Assembly: GCF_018729455.1 (NCBI RefSeq)
Contig: NZ_JAHHZF010000001.1
Location: 316,902-380,901, forward strand
Direction: 5' to 3'
Length of the DNA stretch: 64,000 nucleotides
From: Prosthecodimorpha staleyi
GTDB taxonomy: Bacteria > Pseudomonadota > Alphaproteobacteria > Rhizobiales > Ancalomicrobiaceae
Under the pieces are notes generated by a model that worked only from the letters and a program-made list of their open reading frames with translations, was not told where the DNA came from and did no database searches. A program made the translations under genes and the position numbers. Position 1 is the stretch's first letter. Every line of letters begins with the position of its first letter. Shown here piece after piece: positions 51,008-60,363 of the stretch.

Positions 51008-53089
51008 ATGGCCGCGCCCACCCCCTCTGCGCCCGCGCCGCTGCTGTCGATCGAACATCTGAAGGTCGAGTACCATTCCGCGGCCGGCACCGTGGTGGCG
51101 ATCCCGGACCTGACGCTCTCCATCGCGCCGGGCGAGAGCTACGGCCTCGTCGGCGAATCCGGCTGCGGCAAGTCCACGCTCCTGATGGCGGTGATGCGCC
51201 ATCTGGGCGCGACCGGACGCATCGCCGGCGGCCGCATCCTGTTCGGCGGGCGCGACATCGCCGCCGCGGCGGAGACCGAACTCGGCGACGTGCGCGGCCG
51301 CGGCATCTCGATGGTCTACCAGGATCCGAACGCCGCCCTGAACCCGACCATGAAGATCGGCCGGCAGTTGATGGAAGTGCCGATGCTGCATGCCCGGCTC
51401 GCCGCCGGCGCCGCACGCGAGGAGGCGCGGCGCGTGCTGCGCGAAGTCCACCTGCCCGATCCGGACAGCGTCATGCAGCGCTATCCGCACCAACTGTCGG
51501 GCGGCCAGAAGCAGCGCGTGGTGATCGCCATGGCGCTGCTGGCCAAGCCGCAGCTGCTGCTGCTCGACGAGCCGACCACCGGCCTCGATGTGACGGTGGA
51601 AGCGGCCGTGCTCGATCTGGTCGGCGAATTGCGCGACCGCTTCGGCACGGCGCTGCTCTACATCACCCACAATCTGGGCGTGGTCGCCAAGGTCTGCGAA
51701 CGTGTCGGCGTGATGTATCTCGGCGATCTGGTCGAGGAGGCGCCCGTACGCGAACTCTTCGCCCGGCCGCGCCATCCCTATACGCGCCGGCTGATGGCCT
51801 GCGTGCCGCATCTGGGCGGCGACAAATACACGACCTCGTTCCTGCCGATCCCAGGCCAGCCGCCGGGCCTGTCGCGCCGCCCGCCCGGCTGCGGCTTCGC
51901 CCCGCGCTGCGAAGGCTTCGTGGCCGGCCTTTGCGACAGGCCGGTACCGGAGGAACGGGCCGAGCCGAGCCACCGCATCCGCTGCATCCGTCATCGCGAA
52001 GTCGACAGTTTCGAGGGCACCGGCCAAGGCGCGGTGCATCCGGGCCGGCCGGGCGACACCACGATCCTGGCAGCCGAGCATCTCGCCAAGATCTACGACC
52101 TCGGCCGCCCGGCCTTCGCGGCGCGCGCCCGCAAGCTGATCGCCAATGACGACCTGAACTTTTCGGCCCGCAACGGCGAAATCATCGCCATCGTCGGGGA
52201 ATCCGGATCCGGCAAGTCGACCTTCGCCCGGGTGCTGGCCGGCCTGCAGCCGGCCTCGGCCGGCCGGCTGATGGTGCTCGGCGACGATCTTTCGGCGAAG
52301 AGCGCGCGCGCCCGCACCTCCGATCAGCTGGCGCAGATCCAGATGGTGTTCCAGAACCCGGACGCGACGCTCAACCCCTCGCACAGCGCCGGCTTCCCGA
52401 TCGCGCGCGTGCTCAAGAAGTTCGGCATCGTGTCGGGCGCCAAGGCGATCGACGCGCGCATCGATGCCCTCTTCGACATGGTCCGCCTACCGCGCGCCCT
52501 GAAGAGACAGCGCCCCGGGCGGCTCTCGGGCGGTCAGAAGCAGCGCGTCGCCATCGCCCGCGCCTTCGCGGCCGAACCCTCGATCCTGGTCGCCGACGAG
52601 CCGGTCTCCGCGCTCGACGTGTCGGTCCAGGCCGCGATCGTCAATCTGCTCCTGCAGATCCAGGCCGACCGCGGCACCACCATCGTGTTCATCAGCCACG
52701 ATCTGGCGCTGGTCCGCCATCTCGCCGACAGCGTGATCGTCATGTATCTCGGCCGGGTGATGGAGCAGGGTCCGGTCGGCCGGCTGTTCGACCCGCCCTA
52801 CCATCCCTATACCGAGGCCCTGCTCTCCGCCGTGCCGGTCGCCGATCCGACGGTGACGCAGGCGCGCATCCGCCTGGAAGGCGAGATCCCGAGCCCGATC
52901 GACGTGCCGAAGGGCTGCCGCTTCTCCGGCCGCTGCCCGCGCAAGATCGGCCCGGACTGCGACACGGTCCCGCCGCCGGCACGCGAGGCCGGCGACGGCC
53001 ATGTCATCTATTGCCATATCCCGGTCGACGACCTGGCCCGTCTGGCGCCGATCGTGCGGCACGAGAAGGCGGGCGCCGCCGTCGCCTGA
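51008..53089 (+). CDS. Fused dual ATP-binding protein of a peptide-type ABC transporter (OppD-OppF fusion)
   Basis: 693 aa. Two ATPase domains in one chain. The first (about 10-330) has GESGCGKSTLL, QLSGGQKQRVVIAMAL and LLLLDEPTTGLDVTVE, then an oligopeptide-type tail with clustered Cys (GCGFAPRCEG). The second (about 355-680) has GESGSGKSTFARVL, RLSGGQKQRVAIARAF, ILVADEPVSALDVSVQ and a similar Cys-rich tail (GCRFSGRCPRK). It starts 4 bp after the permease. It hydrolyses ATP for the channel at 49049-51003. The fusion is known in this transporter branch. Confidence 0.94.
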   Translation: MAAPTPSAPAPLLSIEHLKVEYHSAAGTVVAIPDLTLSIAPGESYGLVGESGCGKSTLLMAVMRHLGATGRIAGGRILFGGRDIAAAAETELGDVRGRGISMVYQDPNAALNPTMKIGRQLMEVPMLHARLAAGAAREEARRVLREVHLPDPDSVMQRYPHQLSGGQKQRVVIAMALLAKPQLLLLDEPTTGLDVTVEAAVLDLVGELRDRFGTALLYITHNLGVVAKVCERVGVMYLGDLVEEAPVRELFARPRHPYTRRLMACVPHLGGDKYTTSFLPIPGQPPGLSRRPPGCGFAPRCEGFVAGLCDRPVPEERAEPSHRIRCIRHREVDSFEGTGQGAVHPGRPGDTTILAAEHLAKIYDLGRPAFAARARKLIANDDLNFSARNGEIIAIVGESGSGKSTFARVLAGLQPASAGRLMVLGDDLSAKSARARTSDQLAQIQMVFQNPDATLNPSHSAGFPIARVLKKFGIVSGAKAIDARIDALFDMVRLPRALKRQRPGRLSGGQKQRVAIARAFAAEPSILVADEPVSALDVSVQAAIVNLLLQIQADRGTTIVFISHDLALVRHLADSVIVMYLGRVMEQGPVGRLFDPPYHPYTEALLSAVPVADPTVTQARIRLEGEIPSPIDVPKGCRFSGRCPRKIGPDCDTVPPPAREAGDGHVIYCHIPVDDLARLAPIVRHEKAGAAVA

Positions 53090-53184
53090 CCCGACGTCGG
53101 CTCAGGATCGGAGCCTCATCGCTCGCAGCGTCCTTCCAGGCGCGCCGGCGCGCCCCGGGGGCCGGCCCCTTTGCCGGGCGGCGC

Positions 53185-53607
53185 CTACGATCCGGCCAGC
53201 GTCGCCCGGAGCCGGTCCTCCTGCGCCACCAATTCAGGCGTCATCGCCTCGCCGAAATCGGCCATCTCGAACAGCGGGCGGATCTCGATCTCGCTCGGCT
53301 CCGGCATCGGATTGGGGCAGCGCTTGACCCAGGCGATCGCCTCGTCCAGGTCCTTGACCTGCCAGATCCAGAAGCCGGCGATCAGTTCCTTGGTCTCCAC
53401 GAAGGGGCCGTCGATGACGGTGCGCGACGCCCCGTCGAAGGCGATGCGCTTGCCGGCCGACGACGGCTTCAGCCCGTCGCCGGACAGCATGATGCCGGCC
53501 GCGACAAGCTCCTCGTTGAAGCGGCCCATCGCTTCCAGAAGCTCCGTCGACGGCAGCGTGCCCGCCTCGCTCGACACCGTCGCCTTCACGATCACCATCA
53601 CGCGCAT
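53185..53607 (-). CDS. YCII/DGPF-domain protein
   Basis: 140 aa. The DGPF motif is present (VIDGPFVETKELIAGFWIWQ), along with MRVMVIVKAT at the start and IEIRPLFEMADFGEAMTPEL at the end. The family has a ferredoxin-like fold; many members sit beside ECF sigma factors, but this one does not. No enzymatic role is established. It is convergent with the fused ATPase gene across 95 bp. Confidence 0.88.
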   Translation of the reverse strand: MRVMVIVKATVSSEAGTLPSTELLEAMGRFNEELVAAGIMLSGDGLKPSSAGKRIAFDGASRTVIDGPFVETKELIAGFWIWQVKDLDEAIAWVKRCPNPMPEPSEIEIRPLFEMADFGEAMTPELVAQEDRLRATLAGS

Positions 53608-53807
53608 GTCTTCCGTCCTCCTCTTCTGTTCGGGTCCCCTCGACCCGTCCTACAGATGACGCCGAAGCTGCCATCGGACCGACATCGGCGGCTCCTGATT
53701 TTCCATCATGGCCGCAACCCGCCACGCGTACGTGACCGAGCCGGCCCTGTCCGACCGGATGCACTGTGCTAGATGTCGATCCAACGGACCGATCGAAACG
53801 AGGTTCC

Positions 53808-54251
53808 ATGCCGCTCCGCCGCCTTGCCCTCGCCGCCCTGGTTGCCGTCCCGGCCACCCATGCCAAGTCCGATGCCCTCGCCGACCGGATCGGACAGATC
53901 CCGGCGGAGGTCGAGGAAGCGCGGCTGGTCGGCGAATGGACCGAAGGCACGGAAACCGGCACCTACCGGATCGTGGTGGCCCGCACCGGCCTGCAGGAGG
54001 TGCGCACCCGTCTGTTCGTGCAATGGATCGTGCCGGCAGAGGCGGCGTCCCGCGTCAAGGCGACCACCGAGATCGAGGAGGTGATCGAACTCGGCGGCGA
54101 CGTGAAGGAGACCACCATCGAACTCGCCGACAACACCCTGCAATTGACCGTCGATCTCGGCGGGCCGACCCGGACCGCCGGTCAGTATCTGGTCACGGTC
54201 GAGGCGCCCGGGCGCTATTCCTTCAAGAAGGCGCCGCCGGCACCGCAGTAA
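53808..54251 (+). CDS. Small secreted protein of unknown function
   Basis: 147 aa. A short signal peptide (MPLRRLALAALVAVPATHA) is followed by an all-beta-looking domain rich in Glu, Thr and Val (ETGTYRIVVARTG, LFVQWIVPAEA, EVIELGGDVKETTIELADN). No family is recognised. GAGG lies before the ATG at 53808, so this start is used instead of 53766. It is alone on the plus strand. Confidence 0.7.
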   Translation: MPLRRLALAALVAVPATHAKSDALADRIGQIPAEVEEARLVGEWTEGTETGTYRIVVARTGLQEVRTRLFVQWIVPAEAASRVKATTEIEEVIELGGDVKETTIELADNTLQLTVDLGGPTRTAGQYLVTVEAPGRYSFKKAPPAPQ

Positions 54252-54299
54252 CCGGGAACCGGGCCTCCCCCGGCACAGGTCACTCGGCCGTGTCTCGGC

Positions 54300-54995
54300 T
54301 CACCCCAGGAGCCAGTCGCGCAGGGCTGCCGAGACTGCTTCCGGCTGCTCGAGCGTCGACAGGTGCCCGGCCTCCTCGACCACGACGAGACGGCTGCCCG
54401 CGATGCCGTCGCGCATTTCGCGGGCGAGATCCGGAGGCGTGATGACATCCTCAGCCCCGACCAGGACCAGTGTCGGGCACCTTATGGCGGCGAGCCCGGA
54501 CCGCGAATCGATGCGGTTCAGGATCGCGGTCTGCTGGCGCATGAAGGCCTCGGCGCCGGTCGCCATCGCCATGGAACGAACGATCCCGGTCAGAGCGGCG
54601 TCACCCTGGTGCCGGGCGGCCACGAGCTTCGGGATCTGAAGCTCCGGAATGCGGGCGAAGCCGCCACGCGCGGCAATCGCGATCTGTTGCCGGCGAAGAT
54701 CCTGGGCCTCGGGGCTGTCGGCGCGCGCCTGGGTATCGAGCAGCGCCAGCCGATCGACCCGGTGCGGCGCCTGGCGCAGGATCTCGAAGGCGAGGTAGCC
54801 GCCCATCGACAGGCCGGCGAGCGCGAAGCGCGGCGGTGCGTCCGCCAGGATGGCGGCGGCCAGATCCGCCATGGCGTCGTGGGCCGTGTGATCGGCAACC
54901 GCAACCAGGCGTCCCGCCCCCAGCGTGCAAAGCTGCGCCGCCCACAAGGCCGCCGTACAATTGAGCCCGGGTATCATGAGAAGGGGAAGCGTCAC
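54300..54995 (-). CDS. Alpha/beta hydrolase
   Basis: 231 aa from the GTG at 54995, which follows GAGGA; the ATG at 55040 has no ribosome binding site. It has the oxyanion block LLMIPGLNC, nucleophile Ser in LAGLSMGGYLAFEIL, acid Asp in LVGAEDVITPPDLA and His in VEEAGHLSTLEQPE. The triad is complete. There is no signal peptide. Members include lactonases and esterases; the substrate is unknown. Confidence 0.86.
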   Translation of the reverse strand: MTLPLLMIPGLNCTAALWAAQLCTLGAGRLVAVADHTAHDAMADLAAAILADAPPRFALAGLSMGGYLAFEILRQAPHRVDRLALLDTQARADSPEAQDLRRQQIAIAARGGFARIPELQIPKLVAARHQGDAALTGIVRSMAMATGAEAFMRQQTAILNRIDSRSGLAAIRCPTLVLVGAEDVITPPDLAREMRDGIAGSRLVVVEEAGHLSTLEQPEAVSAALRDWLLG

Positions 54996-55254
54996 GGCTT
55001 GCGATCCTCGGCACCAGTCCACGGGCCGGGGTGGCGCCATGGCAGATCAGAGAATAATCACGATTCCCGGATCAATAACGGCGCTTTTCAAATTCTGAGA
55101 TTGACTTTTTCATCTCGGTCCGTATGTTGCGCGGGTCTTTCGCAGTGCACCATCAGCCTGCGCGCCGCCCGCATGCGAATTCGGACAGCAAGCCCTGGCG
55201 GAGGCCGATTGACGGTCCTCAGCCGGGCATGACGGCGACGCAGCCACGGGACCC

Positions 55255-56859
55255 ATGACCGAACAGCCAACCGCTCCGCAGACCGACGCTCCGATCGAGG
55301 CGTCCGAGTCTCTCCAGGCCGAAACGCCCCGCTTCTCCGATCTCGGCCTGTCAGAGAAGGTTCTCGCAGCCGTCTCGGCGGCAGGCTATCTGACCCCGAC
55401 ACCGATCCAGGCCCAGGCGATCCCGATCGTGCTCGAATTGCGCGACATCGTCGGCGTGGCCCAGACTGGGACGGGCAAGACGGCCTCCTTCGTGCTGCCC
55501 ATGTTGACCCGCCTCGAAAAGGGTCGGGCCCGGGCCCGGATGCCGCGCACGCTGATCCTCGAACCGACGCGCGAACTTGCCGCGCAGGTCGAGGAGAATT
55601 TCAACAAATACGGCATCAACCACAAGCTGACCGTCGCGCTGCTGATCGGCGGCGTCTCGCTCGACGAGCAGGTCAAGAAGCTCGATCGCGGCGTCGACGT
55701 GCTGATCGCGACGCCCGGCCGCCTGCTCGACCTTTTCGAGCGCGGTCGCATCCTGATGAACGGGGTCGAGATCCTGGTCATCGACGAAGCCGACCGCATG
55801 CTCGACATGGGCTTCATTCCGGACATCGAGCGCATCTGCAAGATGCTGCCGCCGAGCCGGCAGACCATGATGTTCTCGGCCACCATGCCGCCCGAGATCA
55901 AGCGGCTCGCCGACACCTTCCTGCGCGATCCGAAGCGCATCGAGACCGCCAAGCCGGCGACCACGGCCAAGACCGTGTCGCAGTTCCTGGTCGCCTCCGG
56001 CCGCGAGCAGCACGACAAGCGCGACGTTCTGCGCACCCTGGTGCGCGATTCGAAGGACCTCAAGAACGCGATCGTGTTCTGCAACCGCAAGCGCGACGTG
56101 CAGATCGTCTATCGCAGCCTGGAGAAGCACGGCTTCAATGTCGGCGCGCTGCACGGCGACATGGATCAACGCGCCCGCATGACGACGCTCGACGGCTTCC
56201 GGGCCGGCCGCATCACCCTTCTGGTCGCCTCCGATGTCGCCGCACGCGGGCTCGACATTCCGGATGTCAGCCACGTCTACAATTACGATGTGCCGGTTCA
56301 TGCCGAGGACTATGTCCACCGCATCGGCCGCACCGGGCGCGCCGGGCGATCCGGCGTGGCCATCACCATCGTCACCGATCTCGACGGCAAGCACCTGGCG
56401 GCCATCGAAAAGCTGACCAGTCAGAAGCTCGAATGGATGGGCGAACCGGCCGCTGCCGGAGGCGGGCGTGCATCGGAGCGTCACCGCGGCGGCGACGAGC
56501 GCCGCCGGTCCGGCCGGTCCTCGCCGGACAGCGATCGTCCGCGTCATACCGCCGCAGCCTCCGGCGAAGGCGGAAGCCGTCCGCCGCGCGGCGAGCGTCC
56601 CGAACGTCAGGAGCGTTCGCGCGTCCGTCCGGTCGAACCGCGCGAGAAGGCCGGCCCCGTCGAGGCGGAGACCCGCAACCGTCCGGCACCGCGGACCGAG
56701 CCGCGCGCCGCGCCGCGTCAGGAGCCCCGGCACGAGCCGCGTCGCCAGGAGCGGCATCATGAACCCGAAGACCAACACGCTTTCGGCCATGGCGATCAGA
56801 TCCCGGCATTCCTTCTGCGCCCGACCCGCCCGGCGAAGGCAGCCGGCTCCGGCAGGTAA
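55255..56859 (+). CDS. DEAD-box RNA helicase (RhlE type)
   Basis: 534 aa. Core motifs in order: Q motif (FSDLGLSEKVLAAV...PTPIQ), I AQTGTGKTASF, Ia PTRELAAQ, II VIDEADRML, III SATMPPEI, and V/VI ASDVAARGLDIPDV and HRIGRTGRAGR. After about residue 400 the tail is strongly basic and Arg/Glu/Pro-rich, likely RNA-binding and disordered. It remodels RNA, for instance in ribosome assembly or at low temperature. The 5' region (54996-55254) is AT-rich near 55040-55120 and could hold a long leader. Confidence 0.94.
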   Translation: MTEQPTAPQTDAPIEASESLQAETPRFSDLGLSEKVLAAVSAAGYLTPTPIQAQAIPIVLELRDIVGVAQTGTGKTASFVLPMLTRLEKGRARARMPRTLILEPTRELAAQVEENFNKYGINHKLTVALLIGGVSLDEQVKKLDRGVDVLIATPGRLLDLFERGRILMNGVEILVIDEADRMLDMGFIPDIERICKMLPPSRQTMMFSATMPPEIKRLADTFLRDPKRIETAKPATTAKTVSQFLVASGREQHDKRDVLRTLVRDSKDLKNAIVFCNRKRDVQIVYRSLEKHGFNVGALHGDMDQRARMTTLDGFRAGRITLLVASDVAARGLDIPDVSHVYNYDVPVHAEDYVHRIGRTGRAGRSGVAITIVTDLDGKHLAAIEKLTSQKLEWMGEPAAAGGGRASERHRGGDERRRSGRSSPDSDRPRHTAAASGEGGSRPPRGERPERQERSRVRPVEPREKAGPVEAETRNRPAPRTEPRAAPRQEPRHEPRRQERHHEPEDQHAFGHGDQIPAFLLRPTRPAKAAGSGR

Positions 56860-57055
56860 TTCTTACCCGGGACAAGTGCTCCACCAGGGTTGCATGTTGT
56901 CGTATGACTATTCGCCCCGAGGGTGAGGTTTGTTTGGAAAGCGAAACGCGGTTTTTGCTTAACCCACGCTTAAGTCCTTGCATATAAATTCGTTTGCAAT
57001 AGGCATGGGGTGCTGCTTTCGGGCCGCATCCCATTGACCGGTTTGGGGACGGGCT
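56860..57055. other. Gap upstream of the diguanylate cyclase gene
   Basis: The second half (about 56930-57000) is AT-rich, with TTAACCCACGCTTAAG and CATATAAATTC, as expected for a promoter. No terminator with a T-run was seen for the helicase gene. Confidence 0.4.
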
Positions 57056-58114
57056 ATGGGCGAGAGTGATGATTTTCGTAGAACGATCGGCTACGGCGAG
57101 TCAGCGCTTGGACATCTTAAAAAGAACGCCATTCCAGCCTATCCGCGCCATTATGAGCTTTGGTATACTTATGCGGCCGGCTTCAATCATTCCCTGAACA
57201 AGGCCATCAACGAAATCATTCGGCTCCGCGGTCGCATCTCGACTGCCGAGGTTGCCCAGGTATACGATCAGTTTGTTTCGCCCAGCCGTCTCGGGGAGCG
57301 CATCGAGGAGGTCGGCGGCCGTCTCTCGACCGAAATCGGTCAGGTGATGGGGGCATTGGACAGCTCGATCGCGACGACGACCGGCTATCGCAACTCTCTC
57401 GACAACGCGACTCAGCTCCTGAACGGTGCGGAGGATGGCGCGGCCGTCAAGGTGGTGATCGACGGACTGATCGCCGTAACGCGCAAGACCGAGCAGGCCA
57501 ACAAGATCCTGGAATCGAAACTCGAGGACAGCCGACGCCAGATCGCCGAATTGCAGGAGAGCCTGGAGGCGATCCGCTACGAGAGCCTGACCGACGATCT
57601 GACCACCCTCGCCAATCGAAAGCACTTCGAGCATTCGATGGAACGGGCTTTGAACGATGCCAACCAGAGCAACGACCCGTTCACGTTGCTGATGACCGAT
57701 ATCGATCACTTCAAGAAGTTCAACGACACCTACGGCCATCAGACCGGCGACCAGGTGCTTCGCCTCGTCGCGCTCGCCGTCAAGCAGAACGTCAAGGGCC
57801 AGGACGTCGCCTGCCGGTACGGCGGAGAGGAATTCGCCGTGATCCTGCCGCGCACCAATCTGCGCCAGGCGGTGGTGGTGGCGGAACATATCCGCCAGGC
57901 GGTGATGTCGAAGGAACTGATCAAGCGCTCGACCGGCGAGAATCTCGGCCGGATTACCATCTCGATCGGCGTCTCCTCCTGGCGGCGCGGCGATACCGCC
58001 CAATCGATGATCGAACGTGCCGACACCTCGCTCTACGCCGCCAAGCGCGGCGGCCGCAATCTGGTCCGCTGCGAGACCGACCAGGACGTCACGGGCAAGT
58101 CAGAGGTGGCGTGA
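57056..58114 (+). CDS. Diguanylate cyclase (GGDEF domain)
   Basis: 352 aa. An N-terminal helical region of about 170 residues ends in a coiled coil (KILESKLEDSRRQIAELQESL). The GGDEF domain has SLTDDLTTLANRKHFE, LLMTDIDHFKKFNDTYGHQ and the active site YGGEEFAVILP. The inhibitory site is KGQD, where most enzymes have RxxD, so feedback by c-di-GMP may be weak. It makes c-di-GMP from GTP. No membrane segment is seen; the N-terminus probably takes its signal in the cytosol. It is convergent with the second caspase-like gene. Confidence 0.92.
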   Translation: MGESDDFRRTIGYGESALGHLKKNAIPAYPRHYELWYTYAAGFNHSLNKAINEIIRLRGRISTAEVAQVYDQFVSPSRLGERIEEVGGRLSTEIGQVMGALDSSIATTTGYRNSLDNATQLLNGAEDGAAVKVVIDGLIAVTRKTEQANKILESKLEDSRRQIAELQESLEAIRYESLTDDLTTLANRKHFEHSMERALNDANQSNDPFTLLMTDIDHFKKFNDTYGHQTGDQVLRLVALAVKQNVKGQDVACRYGGEEFAVILPRTNLRQAVVVAEHIRQAVMSKELIKRSTGENLGRITISIGVSSWRRGDTAQSMIERADTSLYAAKRGGRNLVRCETDQDVTGKSEVA

Positions 58115-58139
58115 GCGGAATTTTCACTTCGCCTTCTGG

Positions 58140-59888
58140 TCAGAAGTCCACTTCGAATGGGGACGGCTTGGTCTTTACGCAAGTCTTGCCCTTGGGCGTC
58201 TCGCCAGGACGACAAACCGATGCCGGGATGTCCACGACGATTGGGGCCGGCTTCGTCTTCTTCGCTTCCAACTTCGTTGGATTTTCAGTCTCGCAGATAC
58301 CCGATGCCGTGCGTCGCGTCCCCTTGGGACATACAAGTTCCAGTGCCACGCACGTCCCGCCCTTGAGCGTCTCGCCAGGCCCACAAGGCGATTCTAAGAT
58401 GTCTACGACGATTGGGGCCGGCTTCGTCTTCATTGCTTCCAACTTCGTTGGATTTTCGGCCTCGCAAATACCCGATGCCGTGCGTCGCGTCCCCTTGGGA
58501 CACGTAAGCTCCAGTACGACGCAAGCCCCGCCCTTGAGCGTCTCGCCCGGCCCGCAAACCGGCTTCGGCTTGCAGAGATTGTCGTCGTAGCGACGCATCT
58601 GCTCCAGAAGGCCGGCATTGATATCGGCGACGGCGACCCGCATCTTGGCGGCGCGCCCGAAGCGAGCCAATGCCTCGGTCGCCGCCGATGTCCATTCACC
58701 CTCGACTGGCCCCGGCGCACAGGCGAGCCGCTGCAATTCGCGCCGGACCGCACGCCCTGTCTCGATCAGGTCCGGTGCCGATCCGCCGGCGCCCGGCGCC
58801 GAGATAGGCCCAGCCGGAGCTTTTGTTTGCGGCAACAATGGATTGACGACTTCAACACCTGACGACGGGGCGCCAGCCGTCGGCTTCGCGTCGGCTCCAA
58901 CAGCCGGTAACGCAACGGCAGCCTGCTTCGCCTTGAGGGTCTCGATGCGCTCCTGGGTGAGCCGGACCAGAAAGCCCTCCTTGTGGAGATCGACGAAGGC
59001 CTGCCAGGCGCCGATGGTTCCAACCCGCTCGGCAAGGTCGAAGTCGTTGCGCTCCGCCGACACGACCGGCGGCGGCGCGACCGCGACGGGCAGCGGAGCC
59101 GGGGCGGCCGCAACCGGAATCGGCTGCACGATATGAACCGGGGCGCGGCCGAAGCTCTGGTAGAGGAACGGCTCCTGCCGGCCGGCAGTCGCGACACGGA
59201 CCTCGTCGGCGACCGCGCCGAACAGGAAGCGCACGTCGAGCCCCGGCGTGACGATGTGCCGGATCAGCGCCGCCGTGAACGGGCTGTTGCGACCCGTGCC
59301 GTCTTCCGCCGTCGTCCTGTCCCGCGCCGCATAGGCGATCGCCTCGCGGCCGCTGGTCTCGACCCGGGCCAGACCGCGGGCGGTGGTGGCGCGCGTCAGG
59401 GTGCCGAGCCCGGCGCGGAACGGATTGTCCCGACAAGCATCCAAGATCACCAGTTTCAGCCCGCGCGCCGGCTCCAGCGCCTGGCGCACGCGGTCGAGCG
59501 GGATGGTCTCGTCGGCGATGCGCGATTCGCGCTTCACCTTGGCGTCGACCGGCACCAGCCAGTTGGTACCGCCATATTCGAAGCCATGGCCGGCGAAGAA
59601 CACGATCGCGGCCTCCGCGCCGACCGCCTTATCCTCGAAGTCCTGCAGCGCCGCAAGCATCTGTTGCCGGGTCAGGTCCTGCCGGATTTCGACCTCGAAG
59701 CCGGCCGCCCCAAGCGTGGCACCGAGATCCGCGGCATCGTTCGGCGGATTGCGCAGGTCGCGGCCATCCGCATAGGCACCGTTGCCGATGATCAGCGCAA
59801 TCCGGTTGGCGGCCGCCTGCACATCCACGGGGAGGAGCAGGACGGCTACAGCGACGGCAAGTGCGACGAGGAGGCGAGGAAGCGGCAT
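58140..59888 (-). CDS. Caspase-like (peptidase C14) protein with near-identical 57-residue repeats
   Basis: 582 aa. Signal peptide PLPRLLVALAVAVAVLLLPVD. The caspase domain has RIALIIGNGAYADGRDL, His101 (VFFAGHGFEYGG) and Cys152 (LVILDACRDNPF), so the dyad is present. A linker with a possible peptidoglycan-binding-like stretch (EWTSAATEALARFGR) leads to two 57-residue Cys-rich repeats (CGPGETLKGG ... CPKGTRRTASGIC ... PAPIVVDI) and a shortened third. Four Cys per repeat suggests disulfides outside the cytosol. The ATG at 59888 sits 8 bp after AGGA; GTG at 59894 is also open. It resembles the protein at 45225 in the caspase domain only. Confidence 0.87.
   Translation of the reverse strand: MPLPRLLVALAVAVAVLLLPVDVQAAANRIALIIGNGAYADGRDLRNPPNDAADLGATLGAAGFEVEIRQDLTRQQMLAALQDFEDKAVGAEAAIVFFAGHGFEYGGTNWLVPVDAKVKRESRIADETIPLDRVRQALEPARGLKLVILDACRDNPFRAGLGTLTRATTARGLARVETSGREAIAYAARDRTTAEDGTGRNSPFTAALIRHIVTPGLDVRFLFGAVADEVRVATAGRQEPFLYQSFGRAPVHIVQPIPVAAAPAPLPVAVAPPPVVSAERNDFDLAERVGTIGAWQAFVDLHKEGFLVRLTQERIETLKAKQAAVALPAVGADAKPTAGAPSSGVEVVNPLLPQTKAPAGPISAPGAGGSAPDLIETGRAVRRELQRLACAPGPVEGEWTSAATEALARFGRAAKMRVAVADINAGLLEQMRRYDDNLCKPKPVCGPGETLKGGACVVLELTCPKGTRRTASGICEAENPTKLEAMKTKPAPIVVDILESPCGPGETLKGGTCVALELVCPKGTRRTASGICETENPTKLEAKKTKPAPIVVDIPASVCRPGETPKGKTCVKTKPSPFEVDF
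58143..58556. repeat. 171-bp coding tandem repeat (57 codons), two and a half copies
   Basis: Units at 58386-58556 and 58215-58385 and a partial one at 58143-58214 encode the C-terminal Cys-rich repeats of the caspase-like protein. The first two are almost identical in DNA, so duplication is recent or kept similar by gene conversion. Copy number may vary between strains. Confidence 0.85.
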
Positions 59889-59983
59889 CGGCACGATCCT
59901 GCAATGCTGTCTTCACGTAAAGGTAGCAGATTGCGTCTGCTTTCCAATTCCCCGCCCCGGCAACCCGCTTGGCACCTGGCCTG

Positions 59984-60355
59984 TCAGCCGGCGGCCGGCG
60001 CACGCCTGCCTCGCTTCGCCTTCGGCTTGTCGGCCGCGTGGCGGCGGGCGGCGGCCATCGCGCGGCGGGCCCAGAGGCGGAACTCGTCGGGATCGTCGAA
60101 GACCCGCTCCGGTGCGCGCCGGTAGGAGGTCAGCACGGCGCCGCGATCGGCGCGCTGGTAGGTGAACGGGCCGAGATCCTCGGCTTCGAACAGCGGTGCG
60201 GTCTCGGCATCGGCCTTGAAATAGAGCGTGTCGCCGGCGACCAGGCCGAACATCGCCTCGTCGGCGAACAGGCCCCAGCCGCCGAACATGCGCCGGAAGC
60301 GGACATCGCCGATCGGTTCGCAGAGTTCCTTCAGGAAATCGACCAGACCGGACAT
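59984..60355 (-). CDS. TfoX N-terminal domain protein
   Basis: 123 aa. VDFLKELCEPIGDVRFRRMFGGWGLFADE and DTLYFKAD are the TfoX-N marks. It lacks the C-terminal TfoX domain, as is usual in Rhizobiales, and has a basic tail (KPKAKRGRR). The ATG at 60355 follows GAGG; the much longer open frame upstream is the shadow of the next gene. It lies 8 bp after the DUF2459 gene and is probably co-transcribed with it and valS. The role in this branch is unknown. Confidence 0.88.
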   Translation of the reverse strand: MSGLVDFLKELCEPIGDVRFRRMFGGWGLFADEAMFGLVAGDTLYFKADAETAPLFEAEDLGPFTYQRADRGAVLTSYRRAPERVFDDPDEFRLWARRAMAAARRHAADKPKAKRGRRAPAAG

Positions 60356-60363
60356 GGCGAGCC

